64,000 bases of DNA from an uncultured Flavobacteriales bacterium (GCA_937121175.1 CAKZKD010000011.1:25319-89318), one strand, 5' to 3'. Positions 1 to 9,247 are shown, numbered from the stretch's first letter. Notes: a model not told the origin generated them from the letters alone. A program made the numbers and translations.

Positions 1-263
1 TCATCGTTGGTTACAAAATGACACAGCACCAAATTTCCGCGAAACTGAGTAAAGTCAATCTTTTGTCCATCGCAATTTTCAAGAACTATGTCTTGAACAG
101 AATAAAATAAAGTATCTCCAGAATTTTCGGCAACGGTTTTTGGGCCGAAGAATGGTCGCTTGATGAAGTTGTGTGACCCAGTAGAAAGAATCACATATAA
201 CAATGAGGGGAATAAAAGAATGGTAAGCAGCATCAGCGACTTACCATTCAGAAACTTTTTCAT
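1..263 (-). CDS. SCO1/SenC-like oxidase assembly protein (N-terminal part)
   Basis: The gene runs off the left edge, leaving 87 N-terminal codons from an ATG at 263. The visible protein has a positively charged start, one hydrophobic segment (about residues 8-27) that would anchor it in the inner membrane, and then the opening of a thioredoxin-like fold (DIVLENCDGQKIDFTQFRGN, then LVLCHFVTND). SCO proteins deliver copper to the CuA centre of cytochrome c oxidase. The place right after the subunit IV gene, 11 bases apart, is the usual one for a SCO gene in Bacteroidota. The diagnostic CxxxC and distal His lie outside the window, so this could instead be another thioredoxin-like membrane protein. 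Confidence 0.55.
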   Translation of the reverse strand, partial: MKKFLNGKSLMLLTILLFPSLLYVILSTGSHNFIKRPFFGPKTVAENSGDTLFYSVQDIVLENCDGQKIDFTQFRGNLVLCHFVTND

Positions 264-274
264 ACGTTAGGCTT

Positions 275-634
275 CTATGATAGAAGTGTAGGAACCAATG
301 CGTTTGCTTCGAAAAACAATAAAAACAGTAGGTATAAAATAAATGCAGCGTATGGAAGTAGAATAAAGTACTTCATCATCTTACGCTCATCGCCTAGATG
401 CATAAACACCATTACAATGTAGCCGGCTTTAACAACCGTCATGACAATGAAAGCGAACTTAACAACCGTCCAAGCCAATCCCATGCTACCCCAAAAAACT
501 CCAAGTAGCACTTCAACTGCAGTTACAACTGAAAGCACAGCTGTTACAAACCAAATCTTTTTTCTTATCTGAGTTCCTTCTTCTTCGCTGTGTCCAGCAC
601 CTAAAGAATATTCAATTATATCGTCTCTTTTCAT
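275..634 (-). CDS. Cytochrome c oxidase subunit IV family protein
   Basis: This is a 119-residue protein with an acidic N-terminus (EEEGTQIRKK) followed by three hydrophobic segments at about residues 27-50, 55-78 and 88-112, the size and pattern of the small prokaryotic subunit IV of caa3-type oxidases. It probably stabilises the oxidase core in the inner membrane and has no catalytic residues. It sits 21 bases downstream of the subunit III gene and 11 bases before the SCO-like gene, so it is almost certainly in the ctaB-ctaE operon. The sequence family is poorly conserved, so the call rests on membrane pattern and position together. Confidence 0.85.
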   Translation of the reverse strand: MKRDDIIEYSLGAGHSEEEGTQIRKKIWFVTAVLSVVTAVEVLLGVFWGSMGLAWTVVKFAFIVMTVVKAGYIVMVFMHLGDERKMMKYFILLPYAAFILYLLFLLFFEANALVPTLLS

Positions 635-655
635 AATTAACTTGGCTTAAGACTA

Positions 656-1381
656 TTATACTAAGTAGTAGAATGTGAATACAAATACCCATACAAGGTC
701 AACAAAGTGCCAGTACAGTCCTACTTTTTCAACCATTTCGTAATGACCGACTCCCTCGTACTTTCCTTTAAGTACGTTAAGTAAAATGATGAAATTTAAA
801 ATTACACCACTCAAAACGTGAGTTCCGTGAAAGCCCGTTACAAAAAAGAAAAATTGAGAGTATTGAACAGGACCTGCAATAGGATTATCTGCTGTAAATC
901 CTCTTCCATAAAAATGTTGAGTTAAGGTCGCATTATCAGCCCATGTGGTAATATCCCCATCAGGACCAGCAATAAACGTTGACCATTCCCATGCTTGAGA
1001 TCCTAAGAAAATTGCTCCGCCAATTACAGTCCAAAACAACCACTTTGTTACACCTTTTCTGTCCATTCTATGACCAGCCTCAACCGCAAGCACCATAGTT
1101 ACCGAACTTACAATGAGAATAAAGGTCATGAATGCTACGTACATCAGAGGTAAATGAGCATGTGTCAATGGAAAGTGAGTAAAGATTGCTTCACTAATTG
1201 GCCAAGTATCAATGTACTTATGACGCATAAAACCAAGTGAACCTAATAGGCTACCAAAAGTTAATGCATCCGAGATGAGGAAAAACCACATCATCATTTT
1301 ACCATAACTAACACTAAATGGTGAGCGTCCGCCTTCCCACAGTGTTTCTTGATCAATTACTTTAGATACTTCTCCAGACAT
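656..1381 (-). CDS. ctaE: Cytochrome c oxidase subunit III
   Basis: This 241-residue membrane protein has about five to six hydrophobic helices and the conserved subunit III features: a first-helix start with KMMMWFFLISDALTFGSLLG, the GFHGTHVLSGV motif near residues 183-193 and the C-terminal YWHFVDLVWVFVFTFYYLV. Subunit III does not bind metal; it supports proton uptake and stability of the heme-copper oxidase core. It follows a second, shorter subunit III gene by 14 bases and precedes subunit IV. Its partners CtaC and CtaD are encoded separately at 30989-33947, so the oxidase is split over two loci, as is common in Bacteroidota. Confidence 0.93.
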   Translation of the reverse strand: MSGEVSKVIDQETLWEGGRSPFSVSYGKMMMWFFLISDALTFGSLLGSLGFMRHKYIDTWPISEAIFTHFPLTHAHLPLMYVAFMTFILIVSSVTMVLAVEAGHRMDRKGVTKWLFWTVIGGAIFLGSQAWEWSTFIAGPDGDITTWADNATLTQHFYGRGFTADNPIAGPVQYSQFFFFVTGFHGTHVLSGVILNFIILLNVLKGKYEGVGHYEMVEKVGLYWHFVDLVWVFVFTFYYLV

Positions 1382-1395
1382 TCTACTTATTTATA

Positions 1396-2013
1396 TTACC
1401 TGATATACATCAAAAACAAGAACAAATAAACCCACAACAGACCTAAAAAATGCCAATAGAGTGAGCACAATTCTAGCCCCAATTTTCCAGTAGAGTTATA
1501 CTTCCCCTGCACTGAACGAGCAAATGTATAAATCAAACTGAGAAAACCAGCAAAAAGGTGTGCCAAATGCACGCCTGTAATTACATACATAAACGACCCG
1601 GCTGCATTGCTTTCTTTTCCGGCAAAAAACACTCCTTGATCCATTAGTTGGCCCCAACCTTGAAATTGAAAAATGGTAAACAACAATCCCAAAACAAATG
1701 TGCTCAGTAAACCAATTTTAACTCCTGAATTGTTGTCAATTTTAGCGCTTCTATTCGCCCAAATAAGCCCACAGCTACTCAGTAAAATAAAAATAGTACT
1801 ATAATAAAATGCATTTGGAACATCAAAAACCAACCATTGACCTTCAGCTTGCCTTACAATATAAGCACTCGTAAGCCCGGCAAAAAGCATGATTATACTG
1901 AGTATTCCAACCCAAAGTACATTCTTAGCCGTTTTTTTGCGAATTTCTTGCTCTTCTATTTCTTTACGTTCATCTGAACTAAGCCCTGATTCATTTAACT
2001 CTATTGTCTCCAT
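1396..2013 (-). CDS. Second heme-copper oxidase subunit III family protein
   Basis: The protein has 205 residues with a charged N-terminus (ERKEIEEQEIRKKTAKN) and five hydrophobic segments. It retains the subunit III hallmarks: GVHLAHLFAG around residues 147-156 and CSLYWHFLGLLWVYLFLFLM at the C-terminus. It is a paralogue of the following ctaE product. Tandem subunit III genes of unequal length are usual in Bacteroidota oxidase operons; whether both join one complex is not visible from sequence. It starts 1 base after the ctaB stop codon, implying tight co-translation. Confidence 0.85.
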   Translation of the reverse strand: METIELNESGLSSDERKEIEEQEIRKKTAKNVLWVGILSIIMLFAGLTSAYIVRQAEGQWLVFDVPNAFYYSTIFILLSSCGLIWANRSAKIDNNSGVKIGLLSTFVLGLLFTIFQFQGWGQLMDQGVFFAGKESNAAGSFMYVITGVHLAHLFAGFLSLIYTFARSVQGKYNSTGKLGLELCSLYWHFLGLLWVYLFLFLMYIR

Positions 2014-2014
2014 T

Positions 2015-2902
2015 CTAAAAACTCATTAGGTAAGCCAGCTGTACAACTGGCAAATAGATAAATGTGCTAAACATTAAAACTGTAGCACTTTTCATGTCTC
2101 TTCTTAGAAACAAACGAGCAGCCAAAAAAGCTGAAACAATTCCAGAAATTGCTACAATGGAAATCGCAATCCACCCACCTACTCCAAACCAGAAAGGCGC
2201 TAACGAAATGGGGATAAGAAAAAGTGAATAAACAACAATTTGACTAGCACTAATTTTATCGCGTTTTCTTGTAGGAAGTAGCTGGTATCCAGCCAATGCA
2301 TAATCGTCGTGAAGTTTCCACGCTATACTCCAAAAGTGAGGGAATTGCCAAATAAACTGCGTAGCAAACAACAGCCCAGGAATTAAACCAAACGTTCCTG
2401 TTTCTGCCACATAGCCCAGCATTGGAGGAATTGCCCCAGGAAAAGCTCCAACAAATACTGCAATTGGCCCAACTTTCTTTAAAGGAGTATATAAAAACAC
2501 ATAAATAAAAAGGCTAAGTGCAGCTAAAATTCCACTTAGAGGATTTAATCCAAACCATAACAATGCTATTCCTAAAACGCCCCAAATTGAAGCAACAATT
2601 GTGGCTTCGGTAATCCCCATTCTACCCGCAGGTATAGGGCGGTCACTGGTTCGCTTCATCTTTTTGTCGGCCTCTCGTTCAATAACTTGATTAAAAGCAT
2701 TCGAAGCACCAGTAACCAAAAAGCCACCAATAATGAGGTAGGTTAATGACCAATAATTGACTTGTGAAGCAGCCATAAAATAGCCCAATACTGCGCTAAA
2801 CACAACCAAAGATGCTAGTCTTAACTTAGCTAACGCCAAATAATCCTTCACTTTAGATGGTGACTTTACTTCTTCCAATATTGCAGTTCTATCTGTACTC
2901 AA
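2015..2902 (-). CDS. ctaB: Protoheme IX farnesyltransferase (heme o synthase)
   Basis: This UbiA-family integral membrane enzyme attaches a farnesyl group to heme b, giving heme o, the precursor of heme a for the oxidase. The 295 residues contain about eight to nine membrane helices and the prenyl-diphosphate/Mg site NAFNQVIEREADKKMKRTSD, with RPIPAGR directly after it, plus the second Asp-rich region near WKLHDDYALAGYQLLP. The length is typical. The first usable codon is TTG at 2902; the next Met is about 42 residues in, inside the membrane region, so TTG is preferred. It is the first gene of the oxidase-assembly operon, preceded by a -7 type promoter box. Confidence 0.93.
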   Translation of the reverse strand: MSTDRTAILEEVKSPSKVKDYLALAKLRLASLVVFSAVLGYFMAASQVNYWSLTYLIIGGFLVTGASNAFNQVIEREADKKMKRTSDRPIPAGRMGITEATIVASIWGVLGIALLWFGLNPLSGILAALSLFIYVFLYTPLKKVGPIAVFVGAFPGAIPPMLGYVAETGTFGLIPGLLFATQFIWQFPHFWSIAWKLHDDYALAGYQLLPTRKRDKISASQIVVYSLFLIPISLAPFWFGVGGWIAISIVAISGIVSAFLAARLFLRRDMKSATVLMFSTFIYLPVVQLAYLMSF

Positions 2903-2920
2903 ACCTTGCTAACCGAGCGG

Positions 2921-2928
2921 CAAAAATA
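2921..2928 (-). promoter_or_regulatory. Bacteroidota -7 promoter box for the ctaB operon
   Basis: On the minus strand this reads TATTTTTG, a full match to the Bacteroidota primary sigma factor -7 consensus TAnnTTTG, ending 18 bases before the TTG start of ctaB. No convincing -33 TTG is seen at the usual 17-23 base distance, so the call is moderate. Confidence 0.45.
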
Positions 2929-2972
2929 GCAATGTTTAAGGCTCATAATAAGTTGCCTTACCAAGAATATTT

Positions 2973-4574
2973 CTAAATATCGGTGTATCTGTTGGTAATA
3001 TTGGAACGAATTCCCACCGAAAGGAAAATATCCGTTCTAGTAACCTTTGATTTTTGATTGCGAATGGTAAAATCACCAAATAAACGTAAGTTGGTTTCGG
3101 GGACTAATATGTAGTTATAAGTTAAACCTATTGCAGTAATTGTTCTGTTTACTCCTTGTCCAAGATAGTTCCCATATTCGCTTCTTCTGGACTGGTATGG
3201 CTTAAAAATATCCTCGCCAAAATTCGTCGAATCCGTACTTAAGCCTTGCTGATAATATTGAAATTTCAATTCAGCCAAGGAATTATTATTGCTGTAGCTC
3301 AAAAATGAAATGGATTCCACAAAATTTGCTTCTAATGGATGTGCCAAGGCCCTGTTTAAATGTCCATAATTTTGCTTAGAATTTCCATGAGAATAAGTAA
3401 AAGGACGAGCTAAGTTCATTTCCGTTTGAAACCCAATTCCTTTCAGACCAAACAAATCAAATGTTTTTAACCCCAACTGGATAGCATACTTATTTGCCCA
3501 CCAACCACTTTGCCGAGCCACATCTGGTTTCACCAAATCCTTGGCATCAGCAACCAATTCGTCCAATAAAAATTCATCTAGAACAAACTGACTGTAAAAC
3601 ACCCGGTTGTCTTTTGGTTTATAGTTAAATGACATACCAAGCAGCGAGTTGTCTGATGAACCAGTAGAATACTCAACTGGGCGCATAAAAATGACTGGAT
3701 TTAAGTAGTTAACATCCATTCCTCGGTCAATGAGCGTATCTCTGCCTGGCCAAACAACCGATTCGAAAAAACCGAGATTAAATTTCTTAGTAATGTTCCA
3801 GCTCAAATAATGAATGGTTGCGAACTTACTTTCAAGGTTCATATAATTTCTGCTCGCGCTATTACCCATATCTTTTAAATGAGCATACAACACCATGTAT
3901 TTCATACGCCAGACATCAGCGGTTATTCTGCCGTAACTATAGTTTCCAGCATTATCGGAGAGCATCATTGATCGATAACCTTCACCAATAAAATTCCTTC
4001 CATGTCCCGCTCGAAATGAAAAAACCTCACCAGGTTTGTAATCCAAAAAGCCATTCAAATTGGTTGAGTGGTAGCCTTTATTGTATTGATGGTAGAGCTG
4101 ACCATCAGCACCAATTGCGCTCCTTCTTACTTCTGATTCTACATATAGCGGATACTGAAACCTAGAAGCCGAAAACTCGATTCTACCGTTGAAAGATTCG
4201 CCAACCCTAAGAACGCCAGCTGCGCCAATTCCTAAATCAAAAACTGTAGTATCGATAACATCTGAAATGACTTTTGCTGCAATTTCGGCTATCGGATAAA
4301 AACCCAACTGTACTTTATGGTTTTGACCAGAAGCCTCATTTAGCTTTTTAAAAGGGCTTCCAAATTCGTACTCAATAGAAGTGTCTTTAATATCGTTTGT
4401 AGTAAGCGGCTTAATAGAAGAATGATTGTATAAACTCTGCTTACTCAAATGTGACTGAAACTTGTAGTCGTAATTTCTAGAAATGAAAATTTCGTGGGAT
4501 TGACCACTAAGCAGACCGCTTAATAGGATACCAATCGAGGAACAAAAAAACAACCTAAGACTTGGCTGCAACAT
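2973..4574 (-). CDS. Wzi/RemB-like outer-membrane beta-barrel protein
   Basis: The protein has about 533 residues. The ATG at 4574 is preferred to the upstream TTG at 4595 because it gives a clean signal peptide (MLQPSLRLFFCSSIGILLSG). The body is rich in alternating hydrophobic/aromatic strands and carries the signature SFRAGHGRNFIGEGYRSMML followed by SD, typical of the capsule assembly Wzi superfamily and of the Flavobacterium gliding protein RemB. Wzi binds surface polysaccharide at the outer membrane; RemB is linked to gliding. The gene overlaps the preceding WecA-like gene by 20 bases and has a paralogue on the other side of it (5647-7179), pointing to a role in surface glycans. The exact function is not known. 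Confidence 0.7.
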   Translation of the reverse strand: MLQPSLRLFFCSSIGILLSGLLSGQSHEIFISRNYDYKFQSHLSKQSLYNHSSIKPLTTNDIKDTSIEYEFGSPFKKLNEASGQNHKVQLGFYPIAEIAAKVISDVIDTTVFDLGIGAAGVLRVGESFNGRIEFSASRFQYPLYVESEVRRSAIGADGQLYHQYNKGYHSTNLNGFLDYKPGEVFSFRAGHGRNFIGEGYRSMMLSDNAGNYSYGRITADVWRMKYMVLYAHLKDMGNSASRNYMNLESKFATIHYLSWNITKKFNLGFFESVVWPGRDTLIDRGMDVNYLNPVIFMRPVEYSTGSSDNSLLGMSFNYKPKDNRVFYSQFVLDEFLLDELVADAKDLVKPDVARQSGWWANKYAIQLGLKTFDLFGLKGIGFQTEMNLARPFTYSHGNSKQNYGHLNRALAHPLEANFVESISFLSYSNNNSLAELKFQYYQQGLSTDSTNFGEDIFKPYQSRRSEYGNYLGQGVNRTITAIGLTYNYILVPETNLRLFGDFTIRNQKSKVTRTDIFLSVGIRSNITNRYTDI

Positions 4575-5616
4575 TTTTGTTCTTGAGATAAACAAGGAAA
4601 GATGGCAACTGAGCGAGTAAAAACACCATTAGGGTTAAAATTGCAAACTTTAAATTCGCTTCCATTACCAATAATACTGCTTGGCTTATTACCAATAAAG
4701 TATATGTAAATATGATAGCAACAGACGCCCTGTGCGAGAGACCTAAGTCGATTAATTTATGATGAATATGATTTCTATCGGCAGAAAAAGGACTTCTTCC
4801 TCGGAAAATACGATAAATAAATATACGCATTGTATCCATCAACGGATATACAATAGCAGCCATTACAAAAATTGGTTTTGAAATAAAAAGCAATTCCGTT
4901 GGAAGCTTATTGGTATCATACTCTATGAGTTTAATTGCTAAAACAGAAACAACTAAACCAATGATAAGGGACCCTGAATCACCCATAAATATTTTTGCCG
5001 GTTCAAAATTGAACACTAAAAACCCCATAAGTGCCCCTGCCAATGCAAACCCAAGGATTGCATTTTCTATTGACCCCGCCAAATAAAACCAACCGCCATA
5101 AGCAATACAGGCAATACTAGCAACACCTGCAGCAAGTCCATCAATTCCATCAATAAGATTGAAGGCATTTACAACTACGGTATAGGTGAAAACCGATAGC
5201 AGAATACTTGCCCAATCCGGTAGTTCATATACCCCAAAAAGTCCATACATGTCGGTAATTCTAATGTCAGCCATTATTACCAGAATAAAGGCTACAACCA
5301 AGTGACCCGCTAACTTTTTGACAGGTGCTGTACCAACTAAATCATCCTTTATTCCAATAAAAAAAAGGATAAGCATAGAAGCTGCTATGTACTTAAAATC
5401 AGCATTTTCAACTACTGGATACCACAGTAAATAGGAAAAGAGTGTTCCTGCAAAAATTAATATGCCTCCAATAGTTGGAATATGTCGAGTATGAACTTTT
5501 CTTTCATCTCCGGGTGCATCGACGAGTTTCTTAAGATAGGCGACCCTAATAAGGGCTGGTGTTGCTAATAAAACAACGACGAAAGACGTGGCAATTGCTA
5601 GTAAAATCTTAATCAA
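4555..5616 (-). CDS. Undecaprenyl-phosphate sugar-1-phosphate transferase (WecA/MraY family)
   Basis: This polytopic inner-membrane enzyme transfers a HexNAc-1-phosphate from UDP-sugar to undecaprenyl phosphate, the first step of surface polysaccharide assembly. The 353 residues hold about ten helices and the family motifs: VHTRHIPTIGG near residue 42, FIGIKDD near 86-92, NAFNLIDGIDGLAAG near 149-163, FMGDSGSLIIGL near 209-220 and the basic loop DRNHIHHKLIDLGLSHR near 279-295. The HIHH loop favours the WecA branch over MraY. The only start in frame before an upstream stop is TTG at 5616. It lies between two Wzi/RemB-like barrels, which supports a role in an exported glycan. Donor specificity cannot be told. 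Confidence 0.88.
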   Translation of the reverse strand: MIKILLAIATSFVVVLLATPALIRVAYLKKLVDAPGDERKVHTRHIPTIGGILIFAGTLFSYLLWYPVVENADFKYIAASMLILFFIGIKDDLVGTAPVKKLAGHLVVAFILVIMADIRITDMYGLFGVYELPDWASILLSVFTYTVVVNAFNLIDGIDGLAAGVASIACIAYGGWFYLAGSIENAILGFALAGALMGFLVFNFEPAKIFMGDSGSLIIGLVVSVLAIKLIEYDTNKLPTELLFISKPIFVMAAIVYPLMDTMRIFIYRIFRGRSPFSADRNHIHHKLIDLGLSHRASVAIIFTYTLLVISQAVLLVMEANLKFAILTLMVFLLAQLPSFLVYLKNKNVAAKS

Positions 5617-5638
5617 ATCCGTGTGTTTTAATAGTACT

Positions 5639-5646
5639 CAAATGTA
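5639..5646 (-). promoter_or_regulatory. Possible -7 box before the WecA-like gene
   Basis: The minus strand reads TACATTTG, a match to TAnnTTTG, placed directly at the end of the upstream barrel gene and 22 bases before the TTG start of the WecA-like gene. A TTG lies 24 bases further upstream, slightly far for the -33 element. This may give the transferase its own promoter inside the run of minus-strand genes. Confidence 0.35.
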
Positions 5647-7179
5647 TCAAAAATCGTAGTAAAGGTTTTGCAATTCTGTTCTAAAAGAAACATACACCCA
5701 TTGAGAGTTAGTGGCTGATAACACACTTTCTTCGGCTCTATTTTGAACGCCAAATAAAACCATCATATTGTTTCTCTTATTAAATAAATAACCCAATTCA
5801 GCACTGGTAATATCAATTGCTTTTAAGGTATTGGTCACCACCGAAACTGAATTTGCGATAGTAGTGATTGACTGATTTCGATTTTGATGATTGTATTTAA
5901 ATCGGACAAAGACATCACGAAAAGAATAATTAACTCGCGCAATTACTTCATTTGAAGCTCCTAAATCGAAATTGGCAATCCCTTCGTTGTAATGGTTGTA
6001 GTTTAATGCAGGGTCTAGAGAATGGCTGTAAACACCATTATCAATAGTGTTGTACTCACCATGAATAAATAGATTTTCTACTTTAAAAGCATCGAAATAC
6101 TTTACTCCTATTTGGCTTGCAAACCGAGAAGTTCCTTGATTTGACATTCCTATTTGTCCATATAAGGCTAGTGTTTTTAAAGGGCTTACTCTTCCATTTA
6201 ACCCAACAATCCCTTTATAATTCGCGGACTCTAAACCATTTATTCCAGAATTCAAGAATGCAATTGGCACATAAAAGTTGGCGGGAAGCTGCACTGTGCC
6301 ATTCGAATCCCAGTTTTGCCAAACACCACCTTCAAACAAACCAATTTCAACTCTTGAGTGTGGCTGAAAATTAAGCACATGAAACGTACCAGCCTTTCGA
6401 ACAAATTGAGCTTCTGAAGACGTGGTTGCGGGTAATCTTTGAAGGTGTTGAAGTGACGCAATTGAAGGCTGATACAACAATTTTCCATCAAAAAGTGAAA
6501 GTCCTACTTTCAGGTACGGGTAGTTAAATGCGTAGTCCGATTGTAATAAACTGCGATAACCGTTTCCATAGAAGTTTTTACCGTGGCCTCCTTGCACAAA
6601 CAACCATTTTGTTGGTGCGTAATGTAGCACAGCACTTGAACGAGCGTAATCGAAGCCAATTTTCTTAAACGGCTTCACCCTTCCTTGCCCAGGTACAATT
6701 CCATTCGATGCGATATAATTAGTTATATAAGCCGGAAAAAAGGATTGATTTTCCCAAAAGGAAGTATAGAATCCAAATTTTTTCCCAACTGTGGCTTCTA
6801 TCAAGATACCCCTCGAGTTAGTGCTTAATCTTTGACCAGTTGTATCCTCGTTATCCACTCCAAATTGGAAATTAACTAAGGGGTTTATCTTGAGCGAAAA
6901 ATTTGTGGTGTCAACCTTCAGTAGATCTTCATTGAACAACTTTCGGCCAAACCATTTTTCGTATTTCTTCTTTTGCCAATGGTTTCCAATGTTTTCAAGA
7001 GAATCATCACCAATGTTAATCACCCATTGTTGGACACTTGGGTGCCGTACAACATCGAATTGGTAAATCTTTCTTTCTAAATCGAGGTTGGCGTTTTTCT
7101 GAAACTGCGTAATACTAATTTGAGCCTGCCCAAAAAGACTAGTCCCAACCAATACTGCAAGAAAAAAAGCACGAAACAC
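5647..7179 (-). CDS. Wzi/RemB-like outer-membrane beta-barrel protein (second copy)
   Basis: This 510-residue protein starts with GTG at 7179, 8 bases after the fcl stop. It has a signal peptide (MFRAFFLAVLVGTSLFGQAQ) and a strand-rich body with LFVQGGHGKNFYGNGYRSLL followed by QSD, matching the signature of the neighbour at 2973-4574. The two share length, signature and C-terminal strand pattern but are clearly diverged, so the duplication is old. It also contains long Asn/Gln/Tyr-rich strands usual for porin-like barrels. It may bind or export a glycan made with fucose from the gmd/fcl pair upstream, or work in gliding as RemB does; neither is proven by sequence. Confidence 0.7.
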   Translation of the reverse strand: MFRAFFLAVLVGTSLFGQAQISITQFQKNANLDLERKIYQFDVVRHPSVQQWVINIGDDSLENIGNHWQKKKYEKWFGRKLFNEDLLKVDTTNFSLKINPLVNFQFGVDNEDTTGQRLSTNSRGILIEATVGKKFGFYTSFWENQSFFPAYITNYIASNGIVPGQGRVKPFKKIGFDYARSSAVLHYAPTKWLFVQGGHGKNFYGNGYRSLLQSDYAFNYPYLKVGLSLFDGKLLYQPSIASLQHLQRLPATTSSEAQFVRKAGTFHVLNFQPHSRVEIGLFEGGVWQNWDSNGTVQLPANFYVPIAFLNSGINGLESANYKGIVGLNGRVSPLKTLALYGQIGMSNQGTSRFASQIGVKYFDAFKVENLFIHGEYNTIDNGVYSHSLDPALNYNHYNEGIANFDLGASNEVIARVNYSFRDVFVRFKYNHQNRNQSITTIANSVSVVTNTLKAIDITSAELGYLFNKRNNMMVLFGVQNRAEESVLSATNSQWVYVSFRTELQNLYYDF

Positions 7180-7187
7180 GGGGCAAA

Positions 7188-8120
7188 TTAAGCGAATTCT
7201 GATTGTAAAAAATCAGCATACACTTTTTCTATTCCTTCTTTGAGGTTAATTCTATGTTTCCAGCCCAATTTATGAAGCCTTGAAACATCCATTAATTTTC
7301 GCGGGGTGCCATCTGGTTTTGAGCTATCGAAAGTAAGCTCACCCTCAAATCCAACAATTGATTTTATGAGCAGTGCCAAATCTTTTATTGAAATATCTTC
7401 TCCCGTACCAATATTTAACCAATCGGTACCACTGTAATCGTTCATGAGAAAAACACAAGCTTGTGCTAAATCATCTACGTGCAAAAATTCTCGTTTTGGT
7501 GAACCACTTCCCCAAACCTCAACACTTGTAGCATTACTCTTTTTTGCTTCGTGAAACTTGCGCAATAACGCTGGTAATACATGCGAATTTTGCAGGTCAT
7601 AATTATCGTTTGGCCCATACAAATTAGTTGGCATTGCTGAAATAAAATTAGCGTCATACTGATCTCTGTAAGACTCACACAATTTAATCCCGGCAATTTT
7701 GGCAATGGCGTATGGTTCATTGGTTGGCTCCAATTCTCCCGTCAATAAATAATCTTCGTTTAGTGGCTGAGGCGCTAGTTTGGGGTAAATACACGAAGAA
7801 CCAAGAAACAACAGCTTCTCCACCTTGTGTGTATAAGCTGCATTGATAATATTAGCCTCAATCATGAGGTTATCGTACAAAAATTCGGCTCTGTAAATGT
7901 TATTGGCTTGAATCCCTCCAACTTTCGCCGCTGCTAAAAAAACGTAATCTGGTTTTTCAGTTTCAAAGAAGGTGTTTACGGCGTTTTGGTTTCTTAAATC
8001 TAACTCTTTTGAAGATCGAACAACCAAGTTATTGTGACCTAATTCTTTTAGCCTACGCACTATTGCCGACCCAACCATTCCGTTGTGTCCTGCTACATAT
8101 ATTTTGTTTTCAGCTTTCAC
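7188..8120 (-). CDS. fcl: GDP-L-fucose synthase
   Basis: This cytoplasmic enzyme epimerises and reduces GDP-4-keto-6-deoxy-mannose to GDP-L-fucose with NADPH. The 310 residues show an SDR Rossmann motif ([16 protein letters not shown]), [20 protein letters not shown] with the Ser/Cys catalytic region, and the catalytic YAIAK motif near residues 137-141. The family-typical [17 protein letters not shown] follows. The start is GTG at 8120, immediately after the gmd stop codon, so translation of the two is coupled. The pairing gmd-fcl is the standard de novo GDP-fucose pathway, for fucose in surface polysaccharide or glycoprotein. Confidence 0.95.
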   Translation of the reverse strand: MKAENKIYVAGHNGMVGSAIVRRLKELGHNNLVVRSSKELDLRNQNAVNTFFETEKPDYVFLAAAKVGGIQANNIYRAEFLYDNLMIEANIINAAYTHKVEKLLFLGSSCIYPKLAPQPLNEDYLLTGELEPTNEPYAIAKIAGIKLCESYRDQYDANFISAMPTNLYGPNDNYDLQNSHVLPALLRKFHEAKKSNATSVEVWGSGSPKREFLHVDDLAQACVFLMNDYSGTDWLNIGTGEDISIKDLALLIKSIVGFEGELTFDSSKPDGTPRKLMDVSRLHKLGWKHRINLKEGIEKVYADFLQSEFA

Positions 8121-9209
8121 TTATTCTTGGCTTAAATTCACTTGGTGACCACCATCCATTAAATATTTCTTTTGGCCAAAATGATCTAAATCAGCTGCAA
8201 CCATCTCTTTTACGAGCGCATCGATATCGTAACTTGGCTCCCAACCTAATTCTTCTTTAGCTTTTGCAGCGTCTCCAATAAGTAATTCAACCTCAGCAGG
8301 TCTATAATATCTTGGGTCAACCTCCACTAAAACTTTCCCAGTTTCTGAACAAGTACCCTTTTCGTTTTCATTCTTACCTGTCCATTCCAAAGTAATTCCT
8401 ACTTCATTAAATGAGCGGTTTACAAAATCTCGAACGGTGTACATTTTACCAGTAGCCAACACGTAATCATCAGGAGTGTCTTGCTGCAGCATTCTCCACA
8501 TTCCTTCAACGTAATCTTTAGCGTGACCCCAATCTCGCTGAGCATCCATATTACCCAAATAAAGTTTTTCGCTAAGTCCTAACTTTATTTGAGCCGCAGC
8601 TCGAGTAATTTTTCGGGTCACAAAAGTTTCCCCTCTAAGTGGACTTTCATGATTGAATAAAATTCCGTTGCAAGCAAACAAATTGTACGATTCTCGATAA
8701 TTTTTAATGATCCAAAAGCCATACAATTTTGCTACTCCATAAGGCGACCGCGGGTAAAACGGTGTTTTTTCAGTTTGTGGAATTTCTTGCACTTTACCGT
8801 ACAATTCGGAAGTAGAAGCTTGGTACAATTTAGTTTTTTTCTCCAATCCTAAAATACGAATGGCTTCCAGCATTCTTAATGTTCCAAGACCATCCGCATT
8901 AGCTGTATATTCTGGCATATCAAAACTCACCTTCACGTGACTCATTGCCGCCAGATTATAAATTTCGTCGGGTTGTGTTTCTTGAATGATTCGAATCAGG
9001 TTGGTTGAATCCGTTAAATCTCCATAGTGTAAAAAGAACTTTACGCCTTTTTTATGAAAATCTTGATACAAATGGTCAATTCTGTCGGTATTGAAAAGCG
9101 AACTTCTTCTTTTAATTCCGTGAACGGTGTATCCTTTTTCCAATAATAATTCGGCAAGATAGGCTCCGTCTTGACCTGTTACACCTGTAATTAATGCGAC
9201 TTTACTCAT
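8121..9209 (-). CDS. gmd: GDP-mannose 4,6-dehydratase
   Basis: This enzyme converts GDP-D-mannose to GDP-4-keto-6-deoxy-D-mannose using bound NADP. The ATG at 9209 gives [20 protein letters not shown], the canonical Gmd N-terminus with the GxxGxxG dinucleotide motif; an upstream TTG at 9218 would add three residues and is not favoured. Other marks are [19 protein letters not shown] with the catalytic Thr/Ser-Glu region, [11 protein letters not shown] with the catalytic Yxxx[18 protein letters not shown] and the C-terminal [20 protein letters not shown]. Length is about 362, typical. Its product goes to the adjacent Fcl. Confidence 0.96.
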   Translation of the reverse strand: MSKVALITGVTGQDGAYLAELLLEKGYTVHGIKRRSSLFNTDRIDHLYQDFHKKGVKFFLHYGDLTDSTNLIRIIQETQPDEIYNLAAMSHVKVSFDMPEYTANADGLGTLRMLEAIRILGLEKKTKLYQASTSELYGKVQEIPQTEKTPFYPRSPYGVAKLYGFWIIKNYRESYNLFACNGILFNHESPLRGETFVTRKITRAAAQIKLGLSEKLYLGNMDAQRDWGHAKDYVEGMWRMLQQDTPDDYVLATGKMYTVRDFVNRSFNEVGITLEWTGKNENEKGTCSETGKVLVEVDPRYYRPAEVELLIGDAAKAKEELGWEPSYDIDALVKEMVAADLDHFGQKKYLMDGGHQVNLSQE

Positions 9210-9215
9210 AGCGCG

Positions 9216-9223
9216 CAAATCTA
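9216..9223 (-). promoter_or_regulatory. Possible -7 box directly before gmd
   Basis: The minus strand reads TAGATTTG, matching TAnnTTTG, with only 6 bases between it and the ATG of gmd. If used, transcription would begin at or very near the start codon, giving a leaderless or almost leaderless mRNA. No clear -33 TTG is seen. Confidence 0.35.
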
Positions 9224-9247
9224 GGAAATTTGGTTGTTAGTTAGCCA

